A stretch of 43,258 bases of DNA from Mesocricetibacter intestinalis (GTDB lineage: Bacteria; Pseudomonadota; Gammaproteobacteria; Enterobacterales; Pasteurellaceae): NCBI RefSeq assembly GCF_004363295.1, contig NZ_SNYQ01000011.1:1-43258 (forward strand), read 5' to 3'. Positions 19,090-28,724 of the stretch are shown here, in pieces (the first letter of the stretch is position 1; every line of letters begins with the position of its first letter). Position numbers and translations under genes: made by a program. Under the pieces are notes generated by a model. The model worked only from the letters and a program-made list of their open reading frames with translations. It ran no database searches and was not told the origin of the DNA.

Positions 19090-21714
19090 ATGAGTAATGC
19101 CATTGACAATGCGCTCAGCCCGGCTCAGACCGAAGTTAATGCACTTGTTGAAAAAGGCTTGGCCGCCCTGGAGGAGTTCAGAAAACTGAATCAGGAGCAG
19201 GTTGACTATATCGTGGCGAAAGCCTCGGTGGCCGCTCTGGATCAGCACGGCGTACTGGCGATGCACGCTTACGAAGAAACCGGGCGCGGGGTATTCGAAG
19301 ATAAGGCGACCAAAAATTTGTTTGCCTGCGAATATGTGGTGAACAATATGCGTAACCTGAAAACCGTCGGGATCATTAGTGAGGACGATGTAACCGGAAT
19401 AACCGAGATTGCCGATCCGGTGGGCGTTATCTGCGGTATCACGCCCACCACCAATCCCACTTCCACCGCCATTTTCAAATCGCTTATTTCCTTAAAAACC
19501 CGTAATCCAATAATCTTTGCTTTCCACCCTTCCGCCCAGCAGTCTTCGGCCCATGCCGCACGCATCGTGTATGAAGCCGCTGTTGCCGCTGGTGCCCCGA
19601 AAGACTGCATTCAGTGGATCGAGCATCCTTCCATGGAAGGCACTTCCGCATTAATGAAACACCCGGGCATTGCGACTATTTTGGCGACCGGCGGTAATGC
19701 TATGGTCGAAGCCGCCTATTCCTGCGGTAAACCGGCGCTGGGCGTGGGGGCGGGTAATGTACCGGCCTATGTGGAGAAAAGCGCCGATATTAAACAGGCG
19801 ACCCATGATATAGTTATGTCCAAATCCTTTGATAACGGCATGATTTGCGCCTCCGAGCAGGCGGCTATCGTAGATAAGGAAGTGTATAACGACTTTGTGG
19901 CGGAAATGAAATCCTACGGGGTTTATCTTGTGAATAAAAAAGAGAAAACCCTGCTGGAAGAATTTTTATTCGGGGTTAAGGCCAACAGCGCCAACTGCGG
20001 CGGTGCAAAACTGAATGCCGATGTGGTGGGGAAACCGGCGGCCTGGATTGCCGAACGGGCGGGATTTAAAGTTCCTGCCAATACCAATATTTTGCTGGCG
20101 GAGTGCAAAGAAGTGGGGCCTCAAGAGCCTTTGACCCGGGAAAAATTATCACCGGTACTGGCACTGTTAAAATCCAATTCCCGCGAGGAGGGGATTGCCC
20201 TGTCCGAGGCTATGGTTAATTTTAACGGCCTGGGCCACTCCGCTGCAATTCATACCAAGGATGCGGCACTGGCCAAAGCTTTCGGCGAGCGAGTAAAAGC
20301 CATTCGCGTTATTTGGAATTCGCCTTCCACCTTTGGCGGTATCGGTGATGTTTATAACGCCTTCCTGCCTTCATTAACCTTAGGTTGCGGCTCCTACGGT
20401 AAAAACTCCGTGGGCAATAATGTCAGCGCCATGAACTTAGTGAACATCAAACGGGTGGGAAGACGGAGAAATAATATGCAATGGTTCAAAGTACCTTCAA
20501 AAATTTATTTTGAACGGGATTCTATTCAGTACTTACAATCGATGAAAGGAATGGAGCGTGTGGTTATCGTAACCGACCGCACCATGGTGGATTTGGGCTT
20601 TGTGGAAAAAATCGCCAAACAGATTATGGCGCGCGGTAATCATGTTACCTACCAGCTATTCGCCGATGTGGAACCGGATCCGTCCATTGAAACCGTACGC
20701 CGCGGTACGCAATTGCTACGGAATTACCAACCGGATACTATTATCGCCTTGGGCGGCGGTTCGGCGATGGATGCCGCCAAAGTGATGTGGCTGTTTTACG
20801 AACAGCCGGAAGTGGATTTCCGCGATTTGGTGCAGAAATTTATGGATATCCGCAAACGGGCGTTTAAATTCCCGCAACTGGGACGTAAAGCCAGATTTAT
20901 CGGCATTCCGACCACTTCCGGTACCGGTTCCGAGGTTACGCCTTTTGCGGTTATCAGCGAAGGGGATAAGAAATACCCTATTGCAGATTATTCTTTAACC
21001 CCGACCGTGGCGATTGTGGATCCGGCTTTGGTGATGACTGTTCCGGCCCATGTGGCGGCGGATACCGGTCTGGACGTATTGACGCACGCCACCGAAGCCT
21101 ATGTTTCGGTATTGGCCAATGATTTTACCGACGGCCTGGCGCTGCAGGCGATTAAACTGGTGTTCGAAAATCTCGAACGTTCCGTGCAAGAAAAAGATCC
21201 GCAGGCGCGTGAAAAAATGCACAATGCCTCCACTATGGCGGGTATGGCCTTTGCCAATGCTTTCCTCGGCATGAATCATTCCCTGGCACATAAAATCGGC
21301 GGTCGTTTCCATACCCCGCACGGTCGTACCAATGCGATTTTAATGCCGCACGTCATTCGTTATAACGGTACTCGTCCGCAGAAAACTGCAACCTGGCCGA
21401 AATATAACTATTATAAAGCCGATGTGAAATATCAGGATATCGCCCGTATTTTAGGCCTGCCGTGCGCAACGCCGGAAGAGGGCGTGAAGTCCTATGCCAA
21501 GGCTTGTTATGAACTGGCGCTTAAATGCGGAGTGAAAATGTCCTTTAAAGAACAGGGGGTGGATGAAAAAAACTGGATGGACGCTCGTCGCGAAGTCGCT
21601 CTGCTGGCTTATGAAGATCAATGTTCCCCGGCCAATCCGCGTCTGCCGCTGGTAGCGGATATGGAAGAAATCCTGACCCGCGCTTATTTCGGTTATAACG
21701 AAAGCGATTATTAA
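19090..21714 (+). CDS. adhE: Bifunctional acetaldehyde-CoA/alcohol dehydrogenase AdhE
   Basis: AdhE turns acetyl-CoA into acetaldehyde and then ethanol during fermentation, regenerating NAD+; it forms long helical filaments called spirosomes. The 874-residue product is a fusion. The N-terminal aldehyde dehydrogenase half has its catalytic Cys253 in NGMICASEQ, and the C-terminal iron-dependent alcohol dehydrogenase half has GGGSAMDAAK, GTGSEVTPFA and the iron ligands in DTGLDVLTHATEAY and NHSLAHKIGGRFHTPHG. The frame extends 36 codons upstream, but that part overlaps the promoter; TAGGAG before MSNAIDNAL is the proper start. It is a single gene with a strong terminator after it. The upstream FNR/CRP-like site suggests anaerobic induction. 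Confidence 0.97.
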   Translation: MSNAIDNALSPAQTEVNALVEKGLAALEEFRKLNQEQVDYIVAKASVAALDQHGVLAMHAYEETGRGVFEDKATKNLFACEYVVNNMRNLKTVGIISEDDVTGITEIADPVGVICGITPTTNPTSTAIFKSLISLKTRNPIIFAFHPSAQQSSAHAARIVYEAAVAAGAPKDCIQWIEHPSMEGTSALMKHPGIATILATGGNAMVEAAYSCGKPALGVGAGNVPAYVEKSADIKQATHDIVMSKSFDNGMICASEQAAIVDKEVYNDFVAEMKSYGVYLVNKKEKTLLEEFLFGVKANSANCGGAKLNADVVGKPAAWIAERAGFKVPANTNILLAECKEVGPQEPLTREKLSPVLALLKSNSREEGIALSEAMVNFNGLGHSAAIHTKDAALAKAFGERVKAIRVIWNSPSTFGGIGDVYNAFLPSLTLGCGSYGKNSVGNNVSAMNLVNIKRVGRRRNNMQWFKVPSKIYFERDSIQYLQSMKGMERVVIVTDRTMVDLGFVEKIAKQIMARGNHVTYQLFADVEPDPSIETVRRGTQLLRNYQPDTIIALGGGSAMDAAKVMWLFYEQPEVDFRDLVQKFMDIRKRAFKFPQLGRKARFIGIPTTSGTGSEVTPFAVISEGDKKYPIADYSLTPTVAIVDPALVMTVPAHVAADTGLDVLTHATEAYVSVLANDFTDGLALQAIKLVFENLERSVQEKDPQAREKMHNASTMAGMAFANAFLGMNHSLAHKIGGRFHTPHGRTNAILMPHVIRYNGTRPQKTATWPKYNYYKADVKYQDIARILGLPCATPEEGVKSYAKACYELALKCGVKMSFKEQGVDEKNWMDARREVALLAYEDQCSPANPRLPLVADMEEILTRAYFGYNESDY

Positions 21715-21743
21715 AGACCGCGAGGAGGCATAATATTAATTCC

Positions 21744-21783
21744 CATGGAGGAAACCGGACATAGCCCGGTTTCCTCCATGTTT
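21744..21783 (+). terminator. Terminator of adhE
   Basis: A perfect 15-bp stem (21744-21758 with 21766-21780) has a 7-nt loop and is followed by TTT. It starts 30 bases after the adhE stop. Confidence 0.82.
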
Positions 21784-21824
21784 AAACGGGAATGAAATTA
21801 TGTGTAGACGCTGAGAATAGACAG

Positions 21825-21860
21825 ATAACCGCACCGTATAAAAAGTGCGGTTATTTTTTA
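21825..21860 (+). terminator. USS-containing terminator between adhE and hslO
   Basis: ATAACCGCAC (21825-21834) pairs with GTGCGGTTAT (21845-21854) around a 10-nt loop, followed by T6 on the plus strand. The right arm contains an exact uptake signal (21843-21851). It is a second plus-strand stop after adhE; read from the hslO side it lacks a T run. Confidence 0.7.
21843..21851 (+). repeat. USS in adhE-hslO gap
   Basis: Exact intergenic copy with the extended A/T-rich flank, forming the right arm of the 21825-21854 hairpin. Confidence 0.85.
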
Positions 21861-21869
21861 TGCGTTTTT

Positions 21870-22739
21870 TTAAGAGGCCTGTTTCAGTTTGGCAATGGCT
21901 TCTTTATTGAAGAAATAATGGGTACCGCAGCATTCGCATTGCATATCTATGCTGCCGTTATGTTCCGCCAAAATTTCATCGATTTCATTATCCTCAAGCA
22001 GTAATAGCGCTGCACCGGAACGTTGCGGCGAACAGCCGCAGTGAAATGCTACCTGTTGAGGAGAAAACAATTCCACGCTTTCTTCATGATAAAGACGATA
22101 GAGTAATTCTTCTGCGCTCAGACCGAAGATTTCCTCGTCTTTTACCGTTGCGGTGAGGGTGGCGAGATGTTCGAAATCCTGCGGAGAACCCGAACCGTCC
22201 GGCATAATTTGCAGCAGCATACCTGCGGCCACCGGTTTCCCTTCGAACTTACCGCAGCGGATCAGCAACTGGGTCTGTAGTTGTTCGGAGCGCTGGAAAT
22301 ACTGTTCCAGACATTCGCCCAGCGTCGGTTTATCCAGTGCGATAATGCCTTGATAGCGTTCGCCCTGTTGCGGTGTAATAGTGATTACCAACACGCCGTT
22401 ACCGATCATCTGATGCAATGTCATCTCATCGTTGATGTCGCCCTGTAATCTGGCTAAAGCGCGGATTTGCTGGCTGTCCGTCCCATTGACCAAAGCCAGT
22501 TTTAACGGGCCGTCGCCCTGTAGCTGCACGGTAATATGTCCCTCGAATTTTAAGGTGGCGGTGAGCAGACTGGTGGCGACCATCATTTCGCCGAGCAGGT
22601 TGCGTACCGCCGCCGGGTATTCATGGGTATTCAGCGTATCATTAAAAGCTTGATTTAAACGGACCCATTCACCGCGTACGGCGCGATCCTGAAACAGATA
22701 ACGATACAGTTTATCGTTATCTCGGCTGTAATCTGTCAT
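21870..22739 (-). CDS. hslO: Redox-regulated chaperone Hsp33 (HslO)
   Basis: Hsp33 is a cytosolic holdase chaperone switched on by oxidation plus heat; zinc is lost when its four cysteines form disulfides. The 289-residue product has the substrate-binding N-terminal domain and, near the C-terminus, the zinc motif CxC (FHCGCSP) followed about 30 residues later by CxxC inside MQCECCGTHY. There is one extra cysteine in that last cluster. AGGAA lies before the ATG. It follows hslR on the same strand with a 109-base gap, so co-transcription is possible but not tight. Confidence 0.96.
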   Translation of the reverse strand: MTDYSRDNDKLYRYLFQDRAVRGEWVRLNQAFNDTLNTHEYPAAVRNLLGEMMVATSLLTATLKFEGHITVQLQGDGPLKLALVNGTDSQQIRALARLQGDINDEMTLHQMIGNGVLVITITPQQGERYQGIIALDKPTLGECLEQYFQRSEQLQTQLLIRCGKFEGKPVAAGMLLQIMPDGSGSPQDFEHLATLTATVKDEEIFGLSAEELLYRLYHEESVELFSPQQVAFHCGCSPQRSGAALLLLEDNEIDEILAEHNGSIDMQCECCGTHYFFNKEAIAKLKQAS

Positions 22740-22791
22740 AATGATTCCTATTGTAATGGGGGATAATGGGTTATTCCCCCGGAGCTCAAAG

Positions 22792-22807
22792 TAGGGTTAT
22801 AACCCTA
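22792..22807. repeat. Perfect 16-bp palindrome in hslR-hslO gap
   Basis: TAGGGTTATAACCCTA is perfectly self-complementary. A second imperfect stem built on GGGGG and CCCCC (about 22758-22780) lies beside it. Neither has a T run in the hslR direction, so they may be intercistronic stems or a protein-binding site. Confidence 0.4.
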
Positions 22808-22848
22808 GTGTTTTACGAATGGTTGTAATGTGGGGTTGATTGCTGAAA

Positions 22849-23262
22849 TTACAAGCCGTTATCCTGTTGTTTGAATTTGATCAAGTCGCGTCGCTCTTTT
22901 TTATTCGGCCGCCGATCCGGATGAGGCATCATATTGTTTTTACGCGCCAGCGCCATTTGCGCTCGTTTTTCCGCGCTTTGTTCGGTTTCACGGTATAACA
23001 GCTGCGCTTCGGGCGCGCCGCGGCGCTGGCCGGAAAGTGCGGTAACCACAACTTCTTTTTCTTCATTGCCTTGGCGCAATTTCAGGACCGCACCGACTTC
23101 CACACTCTTATTCGGCTTGGTTCGCTGCCCGTTATAATGGACTTTACCGCCGTCGATCATCTCTTTGGCGATGGAACGGGTTTTATAAAAACGAGCGGCC
23201 CACAGCCATTTGTCCAAGCGGACGGCCTCATTGTCATCAGTGCGGGAAGAAGCTTTGTGCAT
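22849..23262 (-). CDS. hslR: Ribosome-associated heat shock protein Hsp15 (HslR)
   Basis: Hsp15 binds free 50S subunits that carry a stalled peptidyl-tRNA and helps recycle them after heat shock. The 137-residue protein has an N-terminal S4 RNA-binding domain (VRLDKWLWAARFYKTRS onward, about residues 14-60) and a highly basic C-terminal tail (RRPNKKERRDLIKFKQ). AAGGAAAAATC precedes the ATG. An exact uptake signal at 23035-23043 is read in frame as Thr-Ala-Leu. It is divergent from nudE; in E. coli nudE and hslR-hslO are also close together. Confidence 0.95.
   Translation of the reverse strand: MHKASSRTDDNEAVRLDKWLWAARFYKTRSIAKEMIDGGKVHYNGQRTKPNKSVEVGAVLKLRQGNEEKEVVVTALSGQRRGAPEAQLLYRETEQSAEKRAQMALARKNNMMPHPDRRPNKKERRDLIKFKQQDNGL
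23035..23043 (+). repeat. USS in hslR
   Basis: Exact copy; hslR is on the minus strand, where it is read as Thr-Ala-Leu. Confidence 0.8.
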
Positions 23263-23333
23263 GATTTTTCCTTAGAATAAATGATTGGTTAATGGTATCG
23301 TTATTCGTAGGGTTTGTAAAATAAGAGGCGAAT

Positions 23334-23882
23334 ATGAATACATTGGTAAAACCGCAAATTTTAGATATTTCCGTCGCCGCGAAATCTCGGATTTTCGAGA
23401 TTCAGGCGGTAGAATTAAAATTTTCCAACGGCGAGCGACGTACCTATGAGCGGCTAAAACCCGGCAGTCGTGCGGCGGTGATGGTGTTGCCGATAGAAAA
23501 CGGGGATTTATTCATGGTGCGCGAATATGCAGTAGGTACGGAGCGCTATGAACTTGGGTTTTGTAAGGGGTTGATGGAAGCGGGCGAAACCCCGGAACAG
23601 AGCGCTAACCGTGAAATGCAGGAAGAAATCGGTTTTGGAGCGAAAGAATTTACTCGGCTGAGAACGGTAAATTCATCACCGAGTTTTATGAATAATCCCA
23701 TGCATATACTTATTGCCCGAGATCTGTATGCCGCCCGCTTGCAGGGCGATGAACCGGAGCCATTACAACTGGTGCGCTTTCCTTTGAATAAAATTGATGA
23801 TTTATTAAAGGACGAAGATTTTTATGAAGCCCGTAATTTGACCGCACTTTATTGTTTACGGGATTTTTTAAATAAAATTTAA
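23334..23882 (+). CDS. nudE: ADP-compounds hydrolase NudE (Nudix)
   Basis: NudE cleaves ADP-ribose, NADH and diadenosine polyphosphates to nucleoside monophosphates, a clean-up role. The 182-residue product carries a complete Nudix box at residues 79-101 (G, five residues, E, seven residues, REMQEEIGF). The upstream EYAVGTERYELGF and downstream GDEPEPL are typical of NudE. AAGAGGCG lies just before the ATG. An exact uptake signal near the 3' end (23841-23849) is read as Thr-Ala-Leu. Confidence 0.92.
   Translation: MNTLVKPQILDISVAAKSRIFEIQAVELKFSNGERRTYERLKPGSRAAVMVLPIENGDLFMVREYAVGTERYELGFCKGLMEAGETPEQSANREMQEEIGFGAKEFTRLRTVNSSPSFMNNPMHILIARDLYAARLQGDEPEPLQLVRFPLNKIDDLLKDEDFYEARNLTALYCLRDFLNKI
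23841..23849 (-). repeat. USS in nudE
   Basis: Exact copy near the 3' end of nudE, read as Thr-Ala-Leu. Confidence 0.8.
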
Positions 23883-23966
23883 TTTTTTTGAATTTATTTC
23901 TTATATGGTTTGGATTCATGTAAGATAAGTCAATTTTGATTATAACTGATTAAAAGGGCTTTTTTT

Positions 23967-25979
23967 ATGATTAATCCTCACCAACAATTGCGCGAGCTGA
24001 CCTTTCGGGGAATGTTTCTCGGCGCTTTAATCACAGTGGTGTTTACCGCATCAAATGTTTATTTGGGGCTGAAAGTCGGGCTTACCTTTGCATCTTCTAT
24101 TCCCGCCGCAGTTATTTCCATGGCGGTGCTTAAATTATTCAAGGGATCGAATATTCTGGAGAATAATATGGTGCAAACCCAGGCTTCTTCCGCGGGTACG
24201 CTGTCTTCGGTTATTTTTGTGCTGCCGGCCATGCTGATGATGGGATATTGGCAGGGCTTTCCGTTCTGGCAGACCATGCTGGTATGTACCGCCGGCGGTA
24301 TTTTAGGGGTAATCTTTACCATTCCGTTACGTAATGTGATGGTGGTAAAAAGCGAGTTACCTTATCCCGAAGGCGTAGCCGCGGCGGAAATTCTAAAAGC
24401 CGGTAACGCCGATGAAAAGAGCGAAAGCGGAATTAAAGAAATTGCCATGGGCGGAATGGTTGCCGCCTGCGCCGGTTTTCTGACCAACGGATTACGACTG
24501 ATTGCTGACGGCGCCAGTTTGTGGTTTAAGGGCGGGAATGCGGTATTCCAGCTGCCAATGGGCTTTTCTCTTGCCCTGGTCGGTGCCGGTTATCTGGTGG
24601 GACTGATTGGCGGTTTGGCAATTTTATTGGGTATTGCGCTGACCTGGTTTGTATTGGTTCCTTATTTTACCGCCCATAATCCAATGCCGGCGGACGCCGA
24701 TATGATCGGCTATGCAATGACGATTTGGAAAGAAAAAGTGCGTTTTATCGGGGTGGGAACCATAGGTATCGCCGCTATCTGGACCTTATTGGTATTGTTG
24801 AAGCCTATGTTGGAAGGTATGCGTCAGTCATTCCGTACCCTACGAGGTGTCGGTGCGAATGAGGAAGAGCATCGGACGAGCCAGGATCTATCGGCTAAGG
24901 CAATGATTTATATTACATTAGCCAGCGTCGGATTGATTGCCATCGTATTCTACAGCTTTATCCAACCGGTTTCCATTTCGGCGGAAATTTCCTTACTGCT
25001 GATTGTGGTCTGTACCGCCTTGGCTGCGGTTATCGGCTTCTTTGTGGCGGCCGCCTGCGGTTATATGGCGGGGTTGGTGGGTTCTTCTTCCAGCCCGATT
25101 TCCGGTATCGGAATTATTTCCGTAGTTATTACCGCCCTGGTGTTAATGGCTCTCGGACATTCCTTCGGTCTGCTGGAAACTGCGGAAGGACAACGTTTTC
25201 TTACCGCACTGACTATTTTTACCGGTGCTATTGTTATCACCATCGCCGCTATTTCCAATGATAACCTGCAGGATTTAAAAACCGGCTTATTGGTACAGGC
25301 GACGCCTTGGCGCCAGCAATTCGCTCTTATTATCGGTTGTATTGTGGGGGCGCTGGTAATTGCGCCGGTTCTGGAAATTTTATATAACGCCTACGGTTTT
25401 TCCGGCGCCATGCCGCGAGAGGGAATGGATACAAGTCAGGCACTGTCTGCACCGCAGGCAACCCTGATGATGGCCATTGCCAAGGGTATTTTCTCCAGTA
25501 ATCTGGAATGGACTTATATTTTCGCCGGTATAGGTTTGGGTGTGGTATTGATTATTCTGGATTTAGTCTTTAAGCGGGCGAGCGGTAATCGTTTTGCCTT
25601 GCCGGCGTTGGCCGTAGGTATGGGGATCTATCTGCCGCCGGTGGTTAACGCACCTATTGTTGTGGGGGCGTTTCTGGCTTGGTTGATTAACCGCCATTTA
25701 GATCGCTATGCGAGTGCAAAGGGTAAGGATAAGAACGCATTGCAGAAACAGGCAGAGCGCAACGGTACCTTGTTCGCCGCCGGTCTGATTGTGGGCGAAA
25801 GTTTAATCGGCGTATTGCTTGCCTTTATTATCGCCGCTTCCGTTAGCTCGGGCGGTTCCGATGCGCCTTTGGCGATCGGGCTGCAAAATTGGGAAACCGC
25901 AGCGCAGTTCCTTGGTCTGGCGGTATTTATTTTCGGTATCCTGATTTTCAGCTTACGCATACTACGCGCCAAGAAATAG
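23967..25979 (+). CDS. OPT family oligopeptide transporter
   Basis: A large inner-membrane protein of 670 residues with many hydrophobic segments, of the OPT superfamily, whose members import peptides or metal chelates using the proton gradient. The N-terminus RELTFRGMFLGALITVVFTASNVYLGLKVGLTFASSIPAAVISMAVL is the OPT entry domain, followed by the conserved SELPYPEGVAAAEIL (about residues 127-141) and SSSSPISGIGI. Di- or oligopeptide uptake is the likely role in bacteria; the true substrate is unknown. It lies 84 bases after nudE, with its own A/T-rich promoter gap, and a hairpin follows. Confidence 0.88.
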   Translation: MINPHQQLRELTFRGMFLGALITVVFTASNVYLGLKVGLTFASSIPAAVISMAVLKLFKGSNILENNMVQTQASSAGTLSSVIFVLPAMLMMGYWQGFPFWQTMLVCTAGGILGVIFTIPLRNVMVVKSELPYPEGVAAAEILKAGNADEKSESGIKEIAMGGMVAACAGFLTNGLRLIADGASLWFKGGNAVFQLPMGFSLALVGAGYLVGLIGGLAILLGIALTWFVLVPYFTAHNPMPADADMIGYAMTIWKEKVRFIGVGTIGIAAIWTLLVLLKPMLEGMRQSFRTLRGVGANEEEHRTSQDLSAKAMIYITLASVGLIAIVFYSFIQPVSISAEISLLLIVVCTALAAVIGFFVAAACGYMAGLVGSSSSPISGIGIISVVITALVLMALGHSFGLLETAEGQRFLTALTIFTGAIVITIAAISNDNLQDLKTGLLVQATPWRQQFALIIGCIVGALVIAPVLEILYNAYGFSGAMPREGMDTSQALSAPQATLMMAIAKGIFSSNLEWTYIFAGIGLGVVLIILDLVFKRASGNRFALPALAVGMGIYLPPVVNAPIVVGAFLAWLINRHLDRYASAKGKDKNALQKQAERNGTLFAAGLIVGESLIGVLLAFIIAASVSSGGSDAPLAIGLQNWETAAQFLGLAVFIFGILIFSLRILRAKK

Positions 25980-26006
25980 GAAACAGGCATTTTAGTTTTA
26001 TTTTTT

Positions 26007-26043
26007 CCGGCATTAACAGGCAACTGTTAATGCCGGATTGTTT
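26007..26043 (+). terminator. Hairpin after OPT transporter gene
   Basis: A perfect 13-bp stem (26007-26019 with 26024-26036) is capped by a GNRA-type tetraloop GCAA, which is unusually stable. The tail ATTGTTTGG has only a weak T run. It lies 28 bases after the stop. The rest of the 253-base gap to cysQ shows no gene. Confidence 0.7.
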
Positions 26044-26232
26044 GGAATGCCCTTATATAGTCAATCGGCGAATCTTTTGTTAAAATCAGACCCGGTTCAA
26101 AATTAAAACGAAGGGCCGGCATGGGCGGATAGATTTTAGCGCTGTAAAGGCGATGATCTCGTCCTCCGCAGATTTAATTCCGTATGTAGTTTGCGGTCGG
26201 ATTTCGTTTTCCCTTTAAGTTTAGACGATAAC

Positions 26233-27039
26233 ATGGAAATAGCCTCACAACTTCTGCCGTCGGTGCTTGAGATTGCCGCTCGGGCCGGCGAACATTTGAA
26301 AGAGTTTTACAGGTGCGAGGTTAAGGTTCGGACCAAAGCGGATAATACGCCGGTAACCGAGGCGGATTTATTTTTAAGCCGGTTTCTGATTGAACAACTA
26401 AGCACACTTAGCCCGCATTTACCGGTATTATCCGAAGAAAACTGTGATATTCCCCTCGAACGGCGCAGACATTGGCCGTCTTACTGGCTAATAGATCCTA
26501 TTGACGGTACCCGGCAGTTTATTAATCGTACCGATCAGTTCTCCGTTATGATTTCTCTGGTTTGCGCCCATCAGCCGCTACTGGGGGTTATTCATGCGCC
26601 GATACTGGGTAAAACCTATTATGCGGTGCAGGGTAAAGGCGCTTTCTTGCAGACGGACAGCGGGTTGCGCAGCTTAACGCCCGCCCGTTCCGCCCCCGGT
26701 CATCTTATTCGTATTGCCGTTGGCAGCTCCGACGAGAATAAAATTCAACAATCCCTGCGTTCGCCTTATAACCCAGATTTTATCCGCTACGGTTCAAGCG
26801 GTCTGAAAGCCGGTTTGGTGGCGGAAGGCTGCGCGGATTGCTATGTCCGCTTGGGAAATACCGGCGAATGGGATACGGCGGCGGCCGAAGTGATTCTGAA
26901 GGAAACGGGCGGCGACATTTTTGACCTGCACTTTCAGCCGCTGAGTTATAACCTGCGCGAAAGCTTGGTTAATCCTTATTTTGTTATGGGGAGTGCGGGT
27001 TTTAACTGGAAGAATGTCTTTCAATTCGATTCGTTGTAG
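26233..27039 (+). CDS. cysQ: 3'(2'),5'-bisphosphate nucleotidase CysQ
   Basis: CysQ removes the 3' phosphate of PAP, the toxic by-product of sulfate assimilation and of acyl-carrier-protein modification. It is a magnesium enzyme of the inositol-phosphatase superfamily. The 268-residue product has metal ligands Glu68/Glu69 in SEEN, Asp88 and Asp91 in WLIDPIDGTRQFI, and EWDTAAAEVIL near the C-terminus. The variant DPIDGT in place of DPLDGT is conservative. The frame extends 14 codons upstream to a TTG, but the ATG at 26233 fits the family; its ribosome site is weak. It is the first gene before the pentose-phosphate cluster. Confidence 0.92.
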   Translation: MEIASQLLPSVLEIAARAGEHLKEFYRCEVKVRTKADNTPVTEADLFLSRFLIEQLSTLSPHLPVLSEENCDIPLERRRHWPSYWLIDPIDGTRQFINRTDQFSVMISLVCAHQPLLGVIHAPILGKTYYAVQGKGAFLQTDSGLRSLTPARSAPGHLIRIAVGSSDENKIQQSLRSPYNPDFIRYGSSGLKAGLVAEGCADCYVRLGNTGEWDTAAAEVILKETGGDIFDLHFQPLSYNLRESLVNPYFVMGSAGFNWKNVFQFDSL

Positions 27040-27141
27040 CTATTGGTAATTTAAACGGCAATATTGCATATTAGATAAGAGAAAAACCTACGGCAATGTC
27101 TAATGTCGGCATAACCTCATAAATATATTTAGGAAGTAAAC

Positions 27142-28626
27142 ATGAATGCAGAAAATAATTGTATTGTCATCTTCGGCGCTTCGGGAGATCTGACCCACCG
27201 TAAACTGATTCCCGCCTTATATAACCTGTATAAAATCGGCCGGCTGGCGGAAAATTTCTCCGTATTGGGGGTGGCCCGTACCTCATTAACGGATCAGGAT
27301 TTCCGTACTAAAATGCGCGACGCCCTGATTCAGCACGAAGGTGCCAATGGCGAAACCCTGGAGCAATTTTGCTCCCATCTTTATTATCAGGCCTTAAATA
27401 CCTCCGATGCGGATGAATACGGCAAACTGCTTCCCCGCTTGGACGAATTGCACGATAAATATAAAACCTGCGGCAATACCCTCTATTATTTATCCACTCC
27501 GCCGAGTTTGTACGGCGTGATTCCCGAATGCCTGGCAGCTCATGGTTTGAATACGGAAGAATACGGTTGGAAACGGATTATCGTGGAAAAACCCTTCGGT
27601 TACGATATGAAAACCGCCAAGGCGCTGGATATTCAGATTCACCGTTTCTTTGAAGAGCATCAGATCTACCGTATCGACCATTATCTGGGCAAGGAAACCG
27701 TGCAGAATTTATTGGTATTGCGTTTTTCCAACGGTTTGTTTGAACCGCTGTGGAACCGCAACTTCATCGATTATATCGAAATTACCGGCGCCGAAGCGCT
27801 GGGCGTGGAAGAGCGCGGCGGATATTATGACGGTTCGGGTGCGGTACGCGATATGTTCCAAAACCATTTATTACAGGTGCTAGCCATGGTCGCTATGGAA
27901 CCGCCGGCGATTATCAATGCGGATTCCATGCGTGATGAAGTCGCCAAGGTATTACATTGTCTGCACCCCTTAACGGCGGAAGACGTAAAACATAACCTGG
28001 TATTAGGACAATATAGCGCGGCAGATATTGACGGCGTGAACCTAAAGGGATACCTGCAGGAAAAAGGCGTACCGCCGGATTCCAATACCGAAACCTATAT
28101 GGCGTTGCGCTGCGAAATTGATAATTGGCGCTGGGCGGGGGTACCTTTTTACGTGCGTACCGGTAAGCGTTTACCGACTCGGGTAACGGAAGTGGTGATT
28201 CATTTTAAAACCACCCCGCATCCTGTTTTCAGCCAGAGTGCGCCGGAAAATAAACTGATTATCCGTATTCAGCCGGACGAAGGCATTTCCATGCGCTTCG
28301 GTTTGAAAAAGCCGGGGGCAGGTTTTGAGGCGAAAGAGGTTTCTATGGATTTCCGTTATGCGGATCTGGCTTCGCCGACATTATTGACCGCCTACGAACG
28401 TCTACTGTTGGACGCCATGAAAGGGGACGCCACCTTATTTGCGCGTACCGATGCGGTACATGCCTGTTGGAAATTCGTGCAGCCGATTCTGGATTACAAA
28501 GCCGCTCAGGGGCGAGTATATGAATACGAAGCCGGCAGCTGGGGGCCGACCGAAGCGGATAAATTGATGGCGAAACACGGTAAAGTGTGGCGTAAACCTT
28601 CCGGCGCAATGAAGAAAAAAGTATAA
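27142..28626 (+). CDS. zwf: Glucose-6-phosphate 1-dehydrogenase
   Basis: Zwf starts the oxidative pentose-phosphate pathway, oxidising glucose-6-phosphate to the lactone and making NADPH. The 494-residue product has the nucleotide-binding [12 protein letters not shown] (residues 11-22) and the active-site signature RIDHYLGKE with its catalytic histidine, and the substrate-binding EKPFG. AGGAAG lies before the ATG. It leads a same-strand cluster with pgl, an amino-acid racemase, a glutaredoxin-like gene and gnd, so the three pentose-phosphate enzymes lie within 5.1 kb. Confidence 0.97.
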   Translation: MNAENNCIVIFGASGDLTHRKLIPALYNLYKIGRLAENFSVLGVARTSLTDQDFRTKMRDALIQHEGANGETLEQFCSHLYYQALNTSDADEYGKLLPRLDELHDKYKTCGNTLYYLSTPPSLYGVIPECLAAHGLNTEEYGWKRIIVEKPFGYDMKTAKALDIQIHRFFEEHQIYRIDHYLGKETVQNLLVLRFSNGLFEPLWNRNFIDYIEITGAEALGVEERGGYYDGSGAVRDMFQNHLLQVLAMVAMEPPAIINADSMRDEVAKVLHCLHPLTAEDVKHNLVLGQYSAADIDGVNLKGYLQEKGVPPDSNTETYMALRCEIDNWRWAGVPFYVRTGKRLPTRVTEVVIHFKTTPHPVFSQSAPENKLIIRIQPDEGISMRFGLKKPGAGFEAKEVSMDFRYADLASPTLLTAYERLLLDAMKGDATLFARTDAVHACWKFVQPILDYKAAQGRVYEYEAGSWGPTEADKLMAKHGKVWRKPSGAMKKKV

Positions 28627-28724
28627 ACCTTATTCCTTCCCCTGTAGGCCGGGGGAGGGAAATCCTCCGAGTCAAGCGAAAAAACTCGGCAAAAATGACC
28701 GCTCTTTTAGCACAAGGACAGCCC

